From NCBI GenBank assembly GCA_900544105.1, contig UQUC01000007.1:1-48010 (forward strand): a DNA stretch of 48,010 nucleotides, read 5' to 3'. The notes beneath the pieces are model-generated. The model did not search any database. It saw nothing but the letters and a program-made list of their open reading frames with translations, and had not been told where the DNA came from. How positions within the stretch are numbered: the first letter of the stretch is position 1; every line of letters begins with the position of its first letter. The DNA is from an uncultured Oscillibacter sp. (lineage in GTDB: Bacteria; Bacillota; Clostridia; Oscillospirales; Oscillospiraceae). Shown here piece after piece: positions 17,110-25,822 of the stretch. The position numbers and the translations under genes are program-made.

Positions 17110-17138
17110 TTGACAGCTTGCGGAACATGTGCTATTTT
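17110..17138 (+). promoter_or_regulatory. Sigma-A promoter of sdpRI
   Basis: TTGACA (17110-17115, perfect), 17-base spacer, TATTTT (17133-17138). It lies exactly between the two operator palindromes. Confidence 0.8.
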
Positions 17139-17139
17139 C

Positions 17140-17161
17140 TATTTAGAAAATTTTCTAAATA
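17140..17161. promoter_or_regulatory. Operator 2 of sdpRI
   Basis: A perfect 22-bp palindrome with arms TATTTAGAAAA / TTTTCTAAATA, immediately after the -10 box and therefore over the transcription start. Its centre is 56 bp from that of operator 1, which would put both on about the same face of the helix. Confidence 0.75.
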
Positions 17162-17182
17162 CTATGCGAGGGAGGGCTGCGG

Positions 17183-17455
17183 ATGGCCTTTGCGGAGACC
17201 TTCAAGGCGCTGTCGGACCCGGTGCGGCGGGAAATTCTAAACCTGCTGAAGGGTGGGCGTCTGACGGCAGGGGAGATCGCCGGCCAGTTTGATATGACGG
17301 CGGCCACCGTGTCCTATCATTTATCCCAGTTGAAAAAAGCCGGTTTGATTTTCGAGAGCCGGGAGAAGAATTTTATCTATTACAGTCTCAATGCCTCTGT
17401 ATTGGAGGAAGTCCTGCTGTGGTTACAGGACTTGAAGGGGGAAGGAAAGAAATGA
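17183..17455 (+). CDS. sdpR: ArsR-family autorepressor, SdpR-like
   Basis: A 90-residue winged-helix repressor. The ArsR fold is clear: AFAETFKALSDPVRREILNLL, then the recognition helix in AGEIAGQFDMTAATVSYHLSQLKKAGLI, then the wing ESREKNFIYYSLN. No metal-binding cysteines are present, which favours the SdpR branch over the metal sensors. In Bacillus subtilis SdpR represses its own operon and is sequestered at the membrane by SdpI once toxin is bound. Here the next gene is an SdpI homologue overlapping by 4 bases (ATGA), and two palindromes flank the promoter. GGGAGGG precedes the ATG. Function by homology; the inducing toxin or stress is unknown because no sdpABC-like genes are nearby. Confidence 0.88.
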   Translation: MAFAETFKALSDPVRREILNLLKGGRLTAGEIAGQFDMTAATVSYHLSQLKKAGLIFESREKNFIYYSLNASVLEEVLLWLQDLKGEGKK

Positions 17456-18084
17456 AGAACAACAAGAGGGAAATACTGCTGACTTCGCTGGTCTGCCTGC
17501 TGCCGCTGTTCGCAGGCGCGGCGCTTTACCCGCTTTTGCCGGAAATTATGGTGACGCATTGGGACTTTTCCGGCAACGCAAACGGCTGGTCATCGCGTGC
17601 CGCCACTGTGTTCGGCCTGCCGCTGCTTATTTTGGCACTGCATCTCGTCTGCTTTTACGCCGAGAGCCGTGAGACGAAGAAATATAGGAATCCTGTGTTG
17701 CGGACGGTGCTGCTGTGGTTCTGCCCGGCCGTATCGCTGCTCGGCGGAGCAGTCACGCTCGGCACAGGGCTGGGCTATGAGATGCACATCAGCACCGTGG
17801 TGCCGGTGTTCGTGGGACTGCTGTTCCTGATCCTCGGCAACTACCTGCCAAAGATCCGGCAGAACCGCACAGTGGGTATCAAGCTGCCATGGACGCTGCA
17901 AAGCGAGGAAAATTGGACCCGGACCCACCGGTTGAGCGGCTTTTTGTGGGTGCTGTGCGGTCTTGTGATGATCCCCCTCTCCCTGCTGCGGCTGTGGAGC
18001 GGCTGGCTGTTTGGGGCGCTGCTGGCGGTGATGGTTCTGATCCCTACCATCTATTCCTACGCACTTCACAGAAAAGGCATCTGA
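17452..18084 (+). CDS. sdpI: SdpI-family membrane immunity/signalling protein (DUF1648 + SdpI)
   Basis: A 210-residue membrane protein. It starts with the DUF1648 block (YPLLPEIMVTHWDFSGNANGWSSR, about 22-45) and continues with about six hydrophobic segments; the SdpI signature NYLPKIRQNRTVGIKLPWTLQSEENWTRTHRLSG lies at about 137-170. In Bacillus subtilis SdpI gives immunity to the SDP cannibalism toxin and binds SdpR to relieve repression. The same gene pair is widespread without the toxin genes, so here it may be an immunity orphan or an envelope-stress sensor. An upstream in-frame start (17419) is less likely than the ATG at 17452, which has AAGGAAAG before it and overlaps the sdpR stop. 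Confidence 0.88.
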   Translation: MKNNKREILLTSLVCLLPLFAGAALYPLLPEIMVTHWDFSGNANGWSSRAATVFGLPLLILALHLVCFYAESRETKKYRNPVLRTVLLWFCPAVSLLGGAVTLGTGLGYEMHISTVVPVFVGLLFLILGNYLPKIRQNRTVGIKLPWTLQSEENWTRTHRLSGFLWVLCGLVMIPLSLLRLWSGWLFGALLAVMVLIPTIYSYALHRKGI

Positions 18085-18102
18085 CACAGAATAAAAGCGA
18101 GA

Positions 18103-18140
18103 ACCCCCTGCGAAATGGATGCGTCCATTCCGCAGGGGGT
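18103..18140. terminator. Bidirectional terminator between sdpI and glnN
   Basis: Arms ACCCCCTGCG... / ...CGCAGGGGGT (18103-18140), about 17 bp with one mismatch. Plus side is followed by CGTTTCTTGCTGTTTTT, minus side by TCTCGCTTTTATT, so it can serve both convergent genes. Confidence 0.75.
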
Positions 18141-18172
18141 CGTTTCTTGCTGTTTTTGCGTCGATCCTGATG

Positions 18173-20257
18173 TTACACAGAGAACAGCAGGTCGCTGTAT
18201 ACCGGGAAGGGCCACCGCTCGGCGGGGGTCAGTTCCTCTAGACGGTCCGCCAGTTCACGGGCCTTTTCCATGTCCGGGATCAGGTGATCATGGCTGTAAG
18301 CCATGGCCTTCTTAGCGTCTGCCGGGATCTTGCTGAGGTCCCGCTCCATTTTTTCCGTGGCGGCATAGAGCTTATCCGTCAGTTGGCCCATTTCACGGGC
18401 CACGGCGTCATCCGCCTTGTGGCTGACGCCCATCTGCTCCTTCTTCCAGCCCCGCTCGCACAGCTCCGCCGTCACAGCGGATACGGCGGGCAGGATCTGC
18501 CGCCGCAGCATATCCGCCATGGTCCGGGCCTCGATGGTCAGGACCGTGGTGTAGTTCTCGATGTGGATCTCCGCACGGGCGTTGATCTCCTCTTTCGTGT
18601 AGATCCCATGCTTGACGAAGAGGTCCACGTTTTTCTTGGCTGTGTAGACCGGCAGAGCGTCCGCCGCGGATTTCAGGTTGCTGAGGCCCCGCTTTTCTGC
18701 TTCTGCGATCCAGGCGTCATCATATCCGTTGCCGTTGAAGATGATCCGCTGATGGTCGGTAAAGACTTTTTTGATGAGCTTTTCCAGATCCGACTGGAAA
18801 TTCTTGGACTTTTCCAGTTGGTCGGCAAACTGCTGCAATTCCTCCGCCATGATGGTGTTCAAAGCGATGTTGGGACCGGAGATAGACTGGCTGGAGCCAA
18901 GCATCCGGAACTCAAACTTATTGCCGGTGAAGGCCATGGGAGAGGTGCGGTTCCGGTCCGTGTTGTCCTGGGGGATGGGGGGCATGGCGTCCACGCCGAT
19001 CTGGAGGGTGCGCTTGCCGGCCTCCTTGAACTCCGTACCGCGGATGATGGACTGCACGATGGCATCCAGTTCGTCACCCAGGAAGATGGAGAGGACTGCC
19101 GGAGGTGCTTCGGAAGCGCCCAGACGGTGATCGTTGCCGGGGAATGCCACCGTAGCCCGCAGGAAGTCCTGATACTCGTCCACGCCCTTGACAAAGGCCG
19201 CCAGGAACAGCAGGAACTGGGCGTTCTGGCTGGGAGTCTTGCCGGGCTTGAAGAGGTTCTTGCCTGTGTCGGTGTTCAGGGACCAGTTATCGTGCTTGCC
19301 GGAGCCGTTGACGCCGGCGAAGGGCTTTTCATCCAGAAGGCACACCAGATCGTGCTTCTCCGCGATCTTTTTCATGACCTCCATGGTGAGCTGGTTGTGG
19401 TCGCAGGCTGTGTTGGCGTCTGTATAGACGGGGGCCATTTCGTGCTGGGCGGGGGCCGCTTCGTTGTGCTTGGTCTTGCTGTAAATACCCAAGGCCCAGA
19501 GGTTTTCGTCCAGGTCCTTCATGTAGGCTGCTACCCGGGGACGGATGGCGCCGTAATAGTGGTCATCCAGCTCCTGACCGCGGGGAGGCTTGGCACCGAA
19601 GAGGGTGCGGCCGGTCATCCGCAGGTCCTCCCGCTGGTTGTACATCTTCTTATCCACCAGGAAGTACTCCTGCTCCGGGCCGACACAGGGGATGACCCGG
19701 CGGCTTTCCGTGTCTCCGAACAGCCGCAGGATGCGGAGGGCCTGACGGCTCACGTCCTCCATGGACCGCAGCAACGGCGTCTTTTTATCCAGCGCGTGAC
19801 CGCCGTAGGAGCACAGGATGGTGGGGATGCAGAGGGTGCCCTCCTTGATAAAGGCAAAGGAGGAGGGGTCCCAGGCGGTGTAGCCACGGGCCTCAAAGGT
19901 GGCCCGCAGGCCGCCGGAGGGGAAAGAGGAGGCGTCCGCCTCGCCCCGGACCAGATTCTTGCCGGAAAACTCCAGAATGACCCGGCCGTGGTCGCTGGGA
20001 GCGATAAAGCTGTCATGTTTTTCCGCCGTGAAGCCGGTCATCGGCTGGAACCAGTGGGTATAGTGGGTGCAGCCCCGCTCCACCGCCCAGGTCTTCATGG
20101 CCCCAGCGATCTCGTTGGCGGCAGCCAATTCCAGAGATGCTCCATCGGTGACGCAGCGCTTCCACGCCTGATAGCAGGCGCCGGACAGCCGCTCCTTCAT
20201 GGTTTCCTCATTGAATACTCTGCTGCCGAACAGTTCGGGCAGTTTTAGCTCGCTCAT
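18173..20257 (-). CDS. glnN: Type III glutamine synthetase
   Basis: GSIII makes glutamine from glutamate, ammonia and ATP, the main ammonia-assimilation step. The 694-residue length is that of GSIII (about 700), not GSI (about 450). Family stretches: THYTHWFQPMTGFTAEKHDSF near the N-terminus, CVGPEQEYFLVD with the catalytic acids, HNEAAPAQHEMAPVYTDANTACDHNQL, GVNGSGKHDNWSLNTDTG, and FRMLGSSQSISGPNIALNTI. The ATG at 20257 (MSELKLPEL) follows CGGAGGGAC; an upstream in-frame start at 20275 overlaps that ribosome site and is rejected. No GlnK, NtrC or glnR neighbour is present. It is monocistronic with its own promoter and terminator. Confidence 0.95.
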   Translation of the reverse strand: MSELKLPELFGSRVFNEETMKERLSGACYQAWKRCVTDGASLELAAANEIAGAMKTWAVERGCTHYTHWFQPMTGFTAEKHDSFIAPSDHGRVILEFSGKNLVRGEADASSFPSGGLRATFEARGYTAWDPSSFAFIKEGTLCIPTILCSYGGHALDKKTPLLRSMEDVSRQALRILRLFGDTESRRVIPCVGPEQEYFLVDKKMYNQREDLRMTGRTLFGAKPPRGQELDDHYYGAIRPRVAAYMKDLDENLWALGIYSKTKHNEAAPAQHEMAPVYTDANTACDHNQLTMEVMKKIAEKHDLVCLLDEKPFAGVNGSGKHDNWSLNTDTGKNLFKPGKTPSQNAQFLLFLAAFVKGVDEYQDFLRATVAFPGNDHRLGASEAPPAVLSIFLGDELDAIVQSIIRGTEFKEAGKRTLQIGVDAMPPIPQDNTDRNRTSPMAFTGNKFEFRMLGSSQSISGPNIALNTIMAEELQQFADQLEKSKNFQSDLEKLIKKVFTDHQRIIFNGNGYDDAWIAEAEKRGLSNLKSAADALPVYTAKKNVDLFVKHGIYTKEEINARAEIHIENYTTVLTIEARTMADMLRRQILPAVSAVTAELCERGWKKEQMGVSHKADDAVAREMGQLTDKLYAATEKMERDLSKIPADAKKAMAYSHDHLIPDMEKARELADRLEELTPAERWPFPVYSDLLFSV

Positions 20258-20290
20258 GGCGGTCCCTCCGTTCAAGACGATAAAATATCA

Positions 20291-20318
20291 AGTTTATCCT
20301 ACCATAAATTCATGTAAA
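20291..20318 (-). promoter_or_regulatory. Promoter of glnN
   Basis: TTTACA (20318-20313), 16-base spacer, TAAACT (20296-20291) on the minus strand, about 35 bases before the start codon. The surrounding 20276-20360 is AT-rich. Confidence 0.5.
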
Positions 20319-20466
20319 CGCAAGAAAAACATTAAAAAATCTCACAATATGAAACTGAGTGTATCACGGGGCTGCCCCCCTGTCAAACGGTAAACTGCAC
20401 AAATACGGCTCCGTCCGGCGGCTTGGGTCTGTCTGCGGATTTTTTTACCTTTTCTTCCCCGGCATC

Positions 20467-20495
20467 TTTCCAAAACCGACGGCCTGTGCTATACT
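20467..20495 (+). promoter_or_regulatory. Promoter of the DUF1846-miaA-hfq-sepF-divIVA unit
   Basis: TTTCCA (20467-20472), 17-base spacer, extended -10 TGCTATACT (TATACT 20490-20495), about 45 bases before the DUF1846 start. Confidence 0.6.
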
Positions 20496-20537
20496 TTTAT
20501 TTGTATGTTCAAAAACAAAAGATAAGGGGCGTTCATC

Positions 20538-22022
20538 ATGGGAGCCATTGGGTTCGACAATCAAAAATATCTCACTACGCAGTCTGAACAGATCAAAAAG
20601 AGGATCCACCAGTTCGGCGGGAAGCTGTATCTGGAATTCGGCGGGAAGCTGTTTGACGACTATCATGCCTCCCGGGTACTGCCGGGCTTTGAACCGGACA
20701 GCAAGATCCGGATGCTTCAGCAGTTGAAGGATGATGTGGAGATCGTCATCGCCATCAACGCCGGGGACATTGAGAAGAATAAAATGCGGGGGGATCTGGG
20801 CATCACCTATGATGAGGACGTCCTCCGGCTCATCGATATTTTCCGGGACATGGGATTGTATGTGGGCAGTGTGGTGCTGACCCGCTACAATGGACAGGAC
20901 GCGGCGAACGCTTTCCTTCACCGGCTGGAAAAGCTGGGCATCCGCTGCTACCGACACTATCCCATCGCCGGATATCCCTCCGATGTGGCCCATATCGTCA
21001 GCGATGAGGGCCTGGGTAAAAACGACTACATTGAGACCAGCCATTCCCTGATCGTGGTGACGGCTCCCGGCCCCGGCAGCGGCAAAATGGCCACCTGCCT
21101 GAGCCAGTTGTATCACGATCATAAGCGGGGCATCGATGCCGGCTATGCCAAGTTTGAGACCTTCCCCATCTGGAACCTGCCCCTGAAGCATCCTGTGAAT
21201 CTGGCCTATGAAGCGGCCACCGCCGATCTGGACGATGTGAACATGATCGACCCCTTCCATCTGGAGGCCTACGGCGTCACCACCGTCAATTACAACCGGG
21301 ATGTGGAGATCTTCCCGGTGCTGAACGCCATTTTCGAGAAGATCCAGGGCAAGTCCCCCTATAAGTCCCCCACGGACATGGGCGTGAACATGGCGGGGAA
21401 CTGCATTGTAGACGACGAGGTATGCCGCGCCGCCTCCCGTATGGAGATCCTGCGGCGGTATTACACTGCGAAAACCGAACTGGTCCAGGGTAAGGGGGCG
21501 GAGGAGACTGTCCGCAAGCTGGAGCTGGTGATGCAGCAGGCCGGCGTGACGCCGGAGATCTGCCCCGCCGTGGCAGCGGCGCTGGACAAGGCGGAAGCCA
21601 CCGGCGCTCCCGCCGGCGCCATGGTGCTGCCGGATGGCCGGGTCATTACCGGCAAGACCTCTGGTACTTTGGGGGCTGCGGCGGCGCTGCTGCTGAATGC
21701 TCTGAAGGCTTTGGGAAATATCGACGATCAGTTTGAATTGATCTCCAAGCAGGTCTTAGAGCCTGTCTGTCATCTGAAAACCACCTATTTGGATCACCGT
21801 AACCCCCGGCTCCACACCGATGAGGTGCTGATGACCCTGGCGATCTCCGCCCTGACCAACCCGCTGGCAGACCTTGCCAAGCGGCAGCTGCCCGGTCTCC
21901 GGGACAGTGAGGCCCACTTCTCTGTCATCATCAGCGAGGAGGATCTGAAGATCTTCAAGCGTCTGGGCGTCCGGGTGAGCTGTGAGCCAAAATATGAGAC
22001 CAAGCGGCTCTATCACCGCTGA
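20538..22022 (+). CDS. DUF1846 family protein (UPF0371)
   Basis: A 494-residue soluble protein of the DUF1846 family, widespread in Firmicutes and of unproven function. The whole length agrees: IGFDNQKYLTTQSEQIKKRI at the start, GGKLYLEFGGKLFDDYHASRVLPGFEPD, KYGIASH-like HYPIAGYPSD, TAPGPGSGKMATCLSQLYHD with a P-loop-like glycine run (about residues 176-195), and a C-terminal SEEDLKIFKRLGV. Structures in the family suggest a nucleotide-binding enzyme. Start ATG 20538 is behind AAGGGGC. It begins the run of genes leading to divIVA, 44 bases before miaA. Confidence 0.88.
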   Translation: MGAIGFDNQKYLTTQSEQIKKRIHQFGGKLYLEFGGKLFDDYHASRVLPGFEPDSKIRMLQQLKDDVEIVIAINAGDIEKNKMRGDLGITYDEDVLRLIDIFRDMGLYVGSVVLTRYNGQDAANAFLHRLEKLGIRCYRHYPIAGYPSDVAHIVSDEGLGKNDYIETSHSLIVVTAPGPGSGKMATCLSQLYHDHKRGIDAGYAKFETFPIWNLPLKHPVNLAYEAATADLDDVNMIDPFHLEAYGVTTVNYNRDVEIFPVLNAIFEKIQGKSPYKSPTDMGVNMAGNCIVDDEVCRAASRMEILRRYYTAKTELVQGKGAEETVRKLELVMQQAGVTPEICPAVAAALDKAEATGAPAGAMVLPDGRVITGKTSGTLGAAAALLLNALKALGNIDDQFELISKQVLEPVCHLKTTYLDHRNPRLHTDEVLMTLAISALTNPLADLAKRQLPGLRDSEAHFSVIISEEDLKIFKRLGVRVSCEPKYETKRLYHR

Positions 22023-22066
22023 GAACATTTGACCCTGCGTTTGACACAACAGAAAGGAGACGGCGT

Positions 22067-23011
22067 GTGACACCGAAGATCGTCTGCGTCGCAGGCCCCA
22101 CCGCCTGCGGCAAAACCACACTGGGCGTTCTGCTGGCCCAGCGCTTTCACGGAGAGGTAGTCTCCGCCGACTCCATGCAGATCTACCGGGGCATGACCGT
22201 TGGCACCGCCGCTCCTACGGAGGCGGAAATGCAGGGGGTCCCCCACCACATGATCGCCGTGGCGGAGCCCAGCGAACAGTGGAGCGCCGCGGAATACGTG
22301 GCGAAGGCCACGCCCATCGTGGATGACATCCTTTCCCGGGGAAAGCTGCCCATTCTGGTGGGCGGTACCGGATTGTGGATGGACGCCCTGATCCGGGGAC
22401 ACGGCTTCGCCGGCGGACACGCCGGCGGAGAGGTGCGCCGGGAACTGGAGGCCCGGTTTGACCGGGACGGCATCGAGCCTTTGCTGGCGGAGCTGCGGCA
22501 GGTGGACCCGGAAAGCGCCGCACGGCTCCATCCTGCCGACACCAAGCGTATTCTCCGGGCATTGGAGGTCTATCTGGAAACGGGCGAGACCATCTCCGCC
22601 CACAATGCTGCCACCCGCCAACTGCCTCCCCGGTACGACGCGGTATGGATCGGCCTGCAATTCGCGGACCGGGCCGACATGAAGGCGCTCATTGACCGCC
22701 GTGTGGACAAGATGGCGGAGGAGGGCCTTTTAGAAGAAGTCCAAACTTTGCTGGCCATGGGTCTGCCCCGGAATGCCACCGCTATGCAGGCCATCGGCTA
22801 CAAGGAGTTTTTGGGTGTTCTGGACGGGACCCTTACAGAGCAGGAGGCACTGGAGCTGGTCAAGCTCCGTTCCCGGCAGTATGCCAAGCGCCAGCTCACC
22901 TGGCTGCGGCGGAATCCGGCTATTCACTGGATCTATTGGGAAAAAGACCGTGATTTTGCCCGTGCCCTCCAGATTTCGACAGAAATTTTGACCGCTTCTG
23001 GCTTAGGATAA
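22067..23011 (+). CDS. miaA: tRNA dimethylallyltransferase MiaA
   Basis: MiaA adds a dimethylallyl group to N6 of A37 in tRNAs reading UNN codons. The 314-residue product has the P-loop VAGPTACGKTTLG, the DSMQIYRGM block with the catalytic Asp, GVPHHMI, LVGGTGLWMDALIRG, and QAIGYKEFL with the tRNA-binding Arg-rich stretch LVKLRSRQYAKRQLTWLRRN. The start is GTG (22067) with AAAGGAG upstream. It is followed by hfq, the common miaA-hfq order in bacteria. Confidence 0.96.
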   Translation: MTPKIVCVAGPTACGKTTLGVLLAQRFHGEVVSADSMQIYRGMTVGTAAPTEAEMQGVPHHMIAVAEPSEQWSAAEYVAKATPIVDDILSRGKLPILVGGTGLWMDALIRGHGFAGGHAGGEVRRELEARFDRDGIEPLLAELRQVDPESAARLHPADTKRILRALEVYLETGETISAHNAATRQLPPRYDAVWIGLQFADRADMKALIDRRVDKMAEEGLLEEVQTLLAMGLPRNATAMQAIGYKEFLGVLDGTLTEQEALELVKLRSRQYAKRQLTWLRRNPAIHWIYWEKDRDFARALQISTEILTASGLG

Positions 23012-23093
23012 GCCCAGGGGCGGTGGACATCGACTGACAGAGACAGCGTGCCGCTGGCACAGCCGCTCCCAAATAAAGAAGGAGCGGAATACT

Positions 23094-23336
23094 ATGCAGA
23101 AAAAAATCAATTTACAGGATCTCTTCCTCTTGCGTCTTCGACAGGAGCGGCTGCCTGTCACCGTGTTTTTGATGAACGGGTTCCAGATGCGGGGCACCGT
23201 TACCGGCTACGATCCCTTCGTGGTGGTGCTGGAAAGCGACGGCAGGCAGCAGGTGATCTACAAGCACGCCATTTCCACGGTGGTCCCCCTTCGTCCGGTG
23301 GCCCTGCGGGAAAGTGAGGAGGAAGCCGTCCTGTAA
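23094..23336 (+). CDS. hfq: RNA chaperone Hfq
   Basis: Hfq forms a hexameric ring that binds small RNAs and A/U-rich mRNA. The 80-residue product shows Sm1 (LRQERLPVTVFLMNGFQMRGTVTGYDPFVVVLE) and Sm2 (QQVIYKHAISTVVP; the YKHAIS motif is diagnostic). The rest after VVP is a short acidic tail (RESEEEAVL), not the long tail seen in proteobacteria. It has a strong ribosome site, AAGGAG. Confidence 0.96.
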   Translation: MQKKINLQDLFLLRLRQERLPVTVFLMNGFQMRGTVTGYDPFVVVLESDGRQQVIYKHAISTVVPLRPVALRESEEEAVL

Positions 23337-23351
23337 TGATACGAGGCGTAC

Positions 23352-24638
23352 ATGAATCGATCATCCTTTGTAAGCAAGCTGCTCACGCTGGTCATCACCC
23401 TCCTGGTGCTGGCCTATTTTGGCTATCAGATCTATGGCTACGTGAGTGATCCCTTTTCCACTACCCTTGCCTACACCTATCAGGTGGAGGATACTGTGGA
23501 CATCAGCGGCTATGTGGTCCGGCAGGAACAGGTGCTCACCGGCGATGCCGGCGGCCTCATGCGGCTGCGGAAAAGCGAGGGCGAGCGGGTCGGCACCGGC
23601 GGGGCCGTGGCCACCATCTACGCCGACCAGACGTCGCTGGACCGGCAGAACGAGATCGAAACGCTGAATAACCGCATCGAGCAGCTGGAATACGCCCAGG
23701 AATCCATGCTGGGCGCGGAAGTCACGCTGAAGCTGGACAGCCAGATCGCCCGGTCCCTGCTGGATTACCGGACCGTCGTGGCGGCGGGACGGCTGGACGC
23801 GGCGGAGAGCCGGGGGCAGGAGCTGCGATCTCTGGTCCTCAAGCGGGACTATACCTATTCCGGCACCGAGGACCTCAGCGGACAGTTGCAGGAACTGAAA
23901 AATCAGCTAAAAAGCCTGCGGTCTCAGGCCGCTAACTCTGTAAAGACCATCCGGTCTCCCCGGTCCGGTTTGTTTTCCGCCGTGGTGGACGGCTACGAAT
24001 CCGTTCTGACACCGGAGGGGCTGTCCGCACTGACTCCCAGCACCCTGAATAAGCTGTCCCCTGCCGAGATCCCCGCCAACACAGGAAAGCTGATCCTGGG
24101 GGACAACTGGTATTATGTGGGCGTGGTCTCCGCGCAGGAGGCTCAGACCCTTCAGACCCGCCAGAATCGTCTGGGGGCCGGAGAGAGCCTGTCCCTCCGG
24201 TTTACCAAATATGTGGACCGGGACCTGTCGGTCACGCTTTTGTCCGTGGGGGCGGAGGAAAACGGCCGCTGTGTGGTGACTTTCCAGGGAAATACCTATT
24301 TGCAGGAGCTGACACTTCTGCGCCGCCAAAGCGCCGAGATCATTCTGGATACCACCGATGGGATCCGGGTCCCCTTGGCTGCGCTGCGTGTGGCCACCCA
24401 GACCGTTACGGAAAAGGATCCGGAGACCGAGGAGACCACCAGCAAGGAGGTCAATGTCACAGGCATTTACTGCGTCTCCGGCGCAAAGGCCCGGTTCAAG
24501 CCGGTAGAGGTGCTGCTCACCGGTGACGATTACGCCGTGGTCCGGTCTGCCGGCTCCACGGAGAAGCTGCGGCTGCGGCCCGGTGACGAGATCATCGTTG
24601 CCGCACGGGATCTGTATGACGGAAAAGTTGTTTCATAA
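23352..24638 (+). CDS. HlyD-like membrane-anchored periplasmic adaptor-type protein
   Basis: A 428-residue protein with one N-terminal membrane segment (about residues 9-29, LLTLVITLLVLAYFGYQIYG) and an extracytoplasmic part. That part has a barrel-sandwich-like half (VDISGYVVRQEQVLTGDAGGLMRLRKSEGERV), a coiled coil of about 130 residues with two helices (NRIEQLEYAQESML..., LSGQLQELKNQLKSL), the second half, and a beta-barrel domain. That layout is HlyD/MFP-like. No exporter gene is next to it; in clostridia this protein sits between hfq or miaA and sepF, so a role at the division site is plausible but unproven. The start at 23352 lies 15 bases after hfq. Confidence 0.75.
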   Translation: MNRSSFVSKLLTLVITLLVLAYFGYQIYGYVSDPFSTTLAYTYQVEDTVDISGYVVRQEQVLTGDAGGLMRLRKSEGERVGTGGAVATIYADQTSLDRQNEIETLNNRIEQLEYAQESMLGAEVTLKLDSQIARSLLDYRTVVAAGRLDAAESRGQELRSLVLKRDYTYSGTEDLSGQLQELKNQLKSLRSQAANSVKTIRSPRSGLFSAVVDGYESVLTPEGLSALTPSTLNKLSPAEIPANTGKLILGDNWYYVGVVSAQEAQTLQTRQNRLGAGESLSLRFTKYVDRDLSVTLLSVGAEENGRCVVTFQGNTYLQELTLLRRQSAEIILDTTDGIRVPLAALRVATQTVTEKDPETEETTSKEVNVTGIYCVSGAKARFKPVEVLLTGDDYAVVRSAGSTEKLRLRPGDEIIVAARDLYDGKVVS

Positions 24639-24657
24639 AGAAAGAGAGGGCTGTTCT

Positions 24658-25353
24658 ATGTCCATTCAGACAAATATTCAGGAGGTCCGTCAGCGGATCG
24701 CCGCCGCCTGCGGAGAATGCGGCCGGGACCCCAAGGAGATCACGCTGGTAGGCGCCAGCAAGATGAATGATGCCGCCGCCTGCCGGGAGGCCATCGCCGC
24801 CGGGATCGACGTGTTGGGCGAAAACCGGGTCCAGGAGATGACGGAGAAGCTGAGCCAGAACGCCTATGACGGCGCGCCGCTCCACTTCATCGGCCATCTT
24901 CAGCGGAACAAGGTCAAGCAGGTGGTGGGCAAGGTAGCCCTGATCCAATCCGTAGGGTCTCTCCCTTTGTTGGAAGCCGTTGAAAAAGAGGCGGAAAAGC
25001 AGGGCCTCGTTCAGGACATTCTTCTGGAGGTGAACATCGGCGGCGAGGAGGCCAAGAGCGGCTTTGCCCCCGCGCAGTTGGAGGACGCCGCCAGAGCAGC
25101 TCAGGCCATGTCCCATGTCCGGGTCCGGGGATTGATGACGATCCCCCCCGCAGACAGCGACCGGGACACCAATATCCGCTATTTTCAGGAAGTCCGGGCA
25201 CTTTATGTTGACATCAACGAGAAATTGTTCCATAATGAATTAAAGTGCCTTTCTATGGGCATGAGCGGCGATTTTGAGGATGCTATCCGAAATGGCGCCA
25301 CCATGGTCCGTGTGGGCACCGCGATTTTCGGTGCCCGGTATTATCCCACTTGA
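24658..25353 (+). CDS. yggS: YggS/YlmE-type PLP homeostasis protein
   Basis: A 231-residue PLP-binding protein of the YggS/PLPBP family, which buffers pyridoxal phosphate and affects amino-acid pools; no enzyme activity is established. Marks: EITLVGASKMN with the PLP lysine, GENRVQEM, HFIGHLQRNKVKQVV, LLEVNIGGEEAKSGF, GLMTIPP, and the phosphate-binding LSMGMSGDFEDAIRNGATMVRVGTAIFG. The start at 24658 follows AGAGAGGG; an upstream in-frame start overlapping the HlyD-like gene was rejected. It lies just before sepF, the conserved ylmE-ylmF order of Gram-positives. Confidence 0.95.
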   Translation: MSIQTNIQEVRQRIAAACGECGRDPKEITLVGASKMNDAAACREAIAAGIDVLGENRVQEMTEKLSQNAYDGAPLHFIGHLQRNKVKQVVGKVALIQSVGSLPLLEAVEKEAEKQGLVQDILLEVNIGGEEAKSGFAPAQLEDAARAAQAMSHVRVRGLMTIPPADSDRDTNIRYFQEVRALYVDINEKLFHNELKCLSMGMSGDFEDAIRNGATMVRVGTAIFGARYYPT

Positions 25354-25372
25354 TTGCAGGAGGTTTTGGCTT

Positions 25373-25804
25373 ATGGGTATTTTGGACGAGCTGAAGAAGC
25401 TGACCCATCCCTATGATGACGAGGATGAGGAATATGAGGATTTCGAGGAACCCCGTGAGCGCTCCTTCGATGACCGCCGCAACAAAGCGGAGGATCGCCG
25501 GAACAAGGTGGTAAACATCCATGCCACCACGCAGCTGAAGGTGGTGCTGGTGAAGCCGGACCGCTTTGAGAACGCCTCGGAGATCGCCGATCAATTGAAG
25601 GACAAGCGGACGGTGGTGCTGAATCTGGAATCCACCAACAAGGATGTGGCCCGGCGGCTCATCGACTTCCTTTCCGGCGTGGCTTATGCCGGCGAGGGCA
25701 AGATCAAAAAGGTTGCCGCAAACACCTACATCATCACGCCTTACCACGTGGAGCTGGAGGGCGATCTCATCGACGAGCTGGAAAGCAACGGCTTATATTT
25801 CTAA
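25373..25804 (+). CDS. sepF: Cell division protein SepF
   Basis: SepF binds the membrane and the C-terminal tail of FtsZ and shapes the division septum. The 143-residue product starts MGILDELKKL (membrane-targeting amphipathic helix), has a charged linker (about 15-45, very Asp/Glu/Arg-rich), and ends with the SepF core: KVVLVKPDRFENASEIADQL, VVLNLESTNKDVARRLIDFLSGV, YAGEGKIKKVAANTYIITP. ATG 25373 follows CAGGAGG. It is between yggS and divIVA, the usual division cluster. Confidence 0.95.
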   Translation: MGILDELKKLTHPYDDEDEEYEDFEEPRERSFDDRRNKAEDRRNKVVNIHATTQLKVVLVKPDRFENASEIADQLKDKRTVVLNLESTNKDVARRLIDFLSGVAYAGEGKIKKVAANTYIITPYHVELEGDLIDELESNGLYF

Positions 25805-25822
25805 GCAGGGAGGATATTGGAT

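Noticed and set aside
17081..17161. The AT-rich palindromes as a terminator or attachment site
   Set aside because: They flank a consensus promoter and recur with the same core, so an operator is the better reading.
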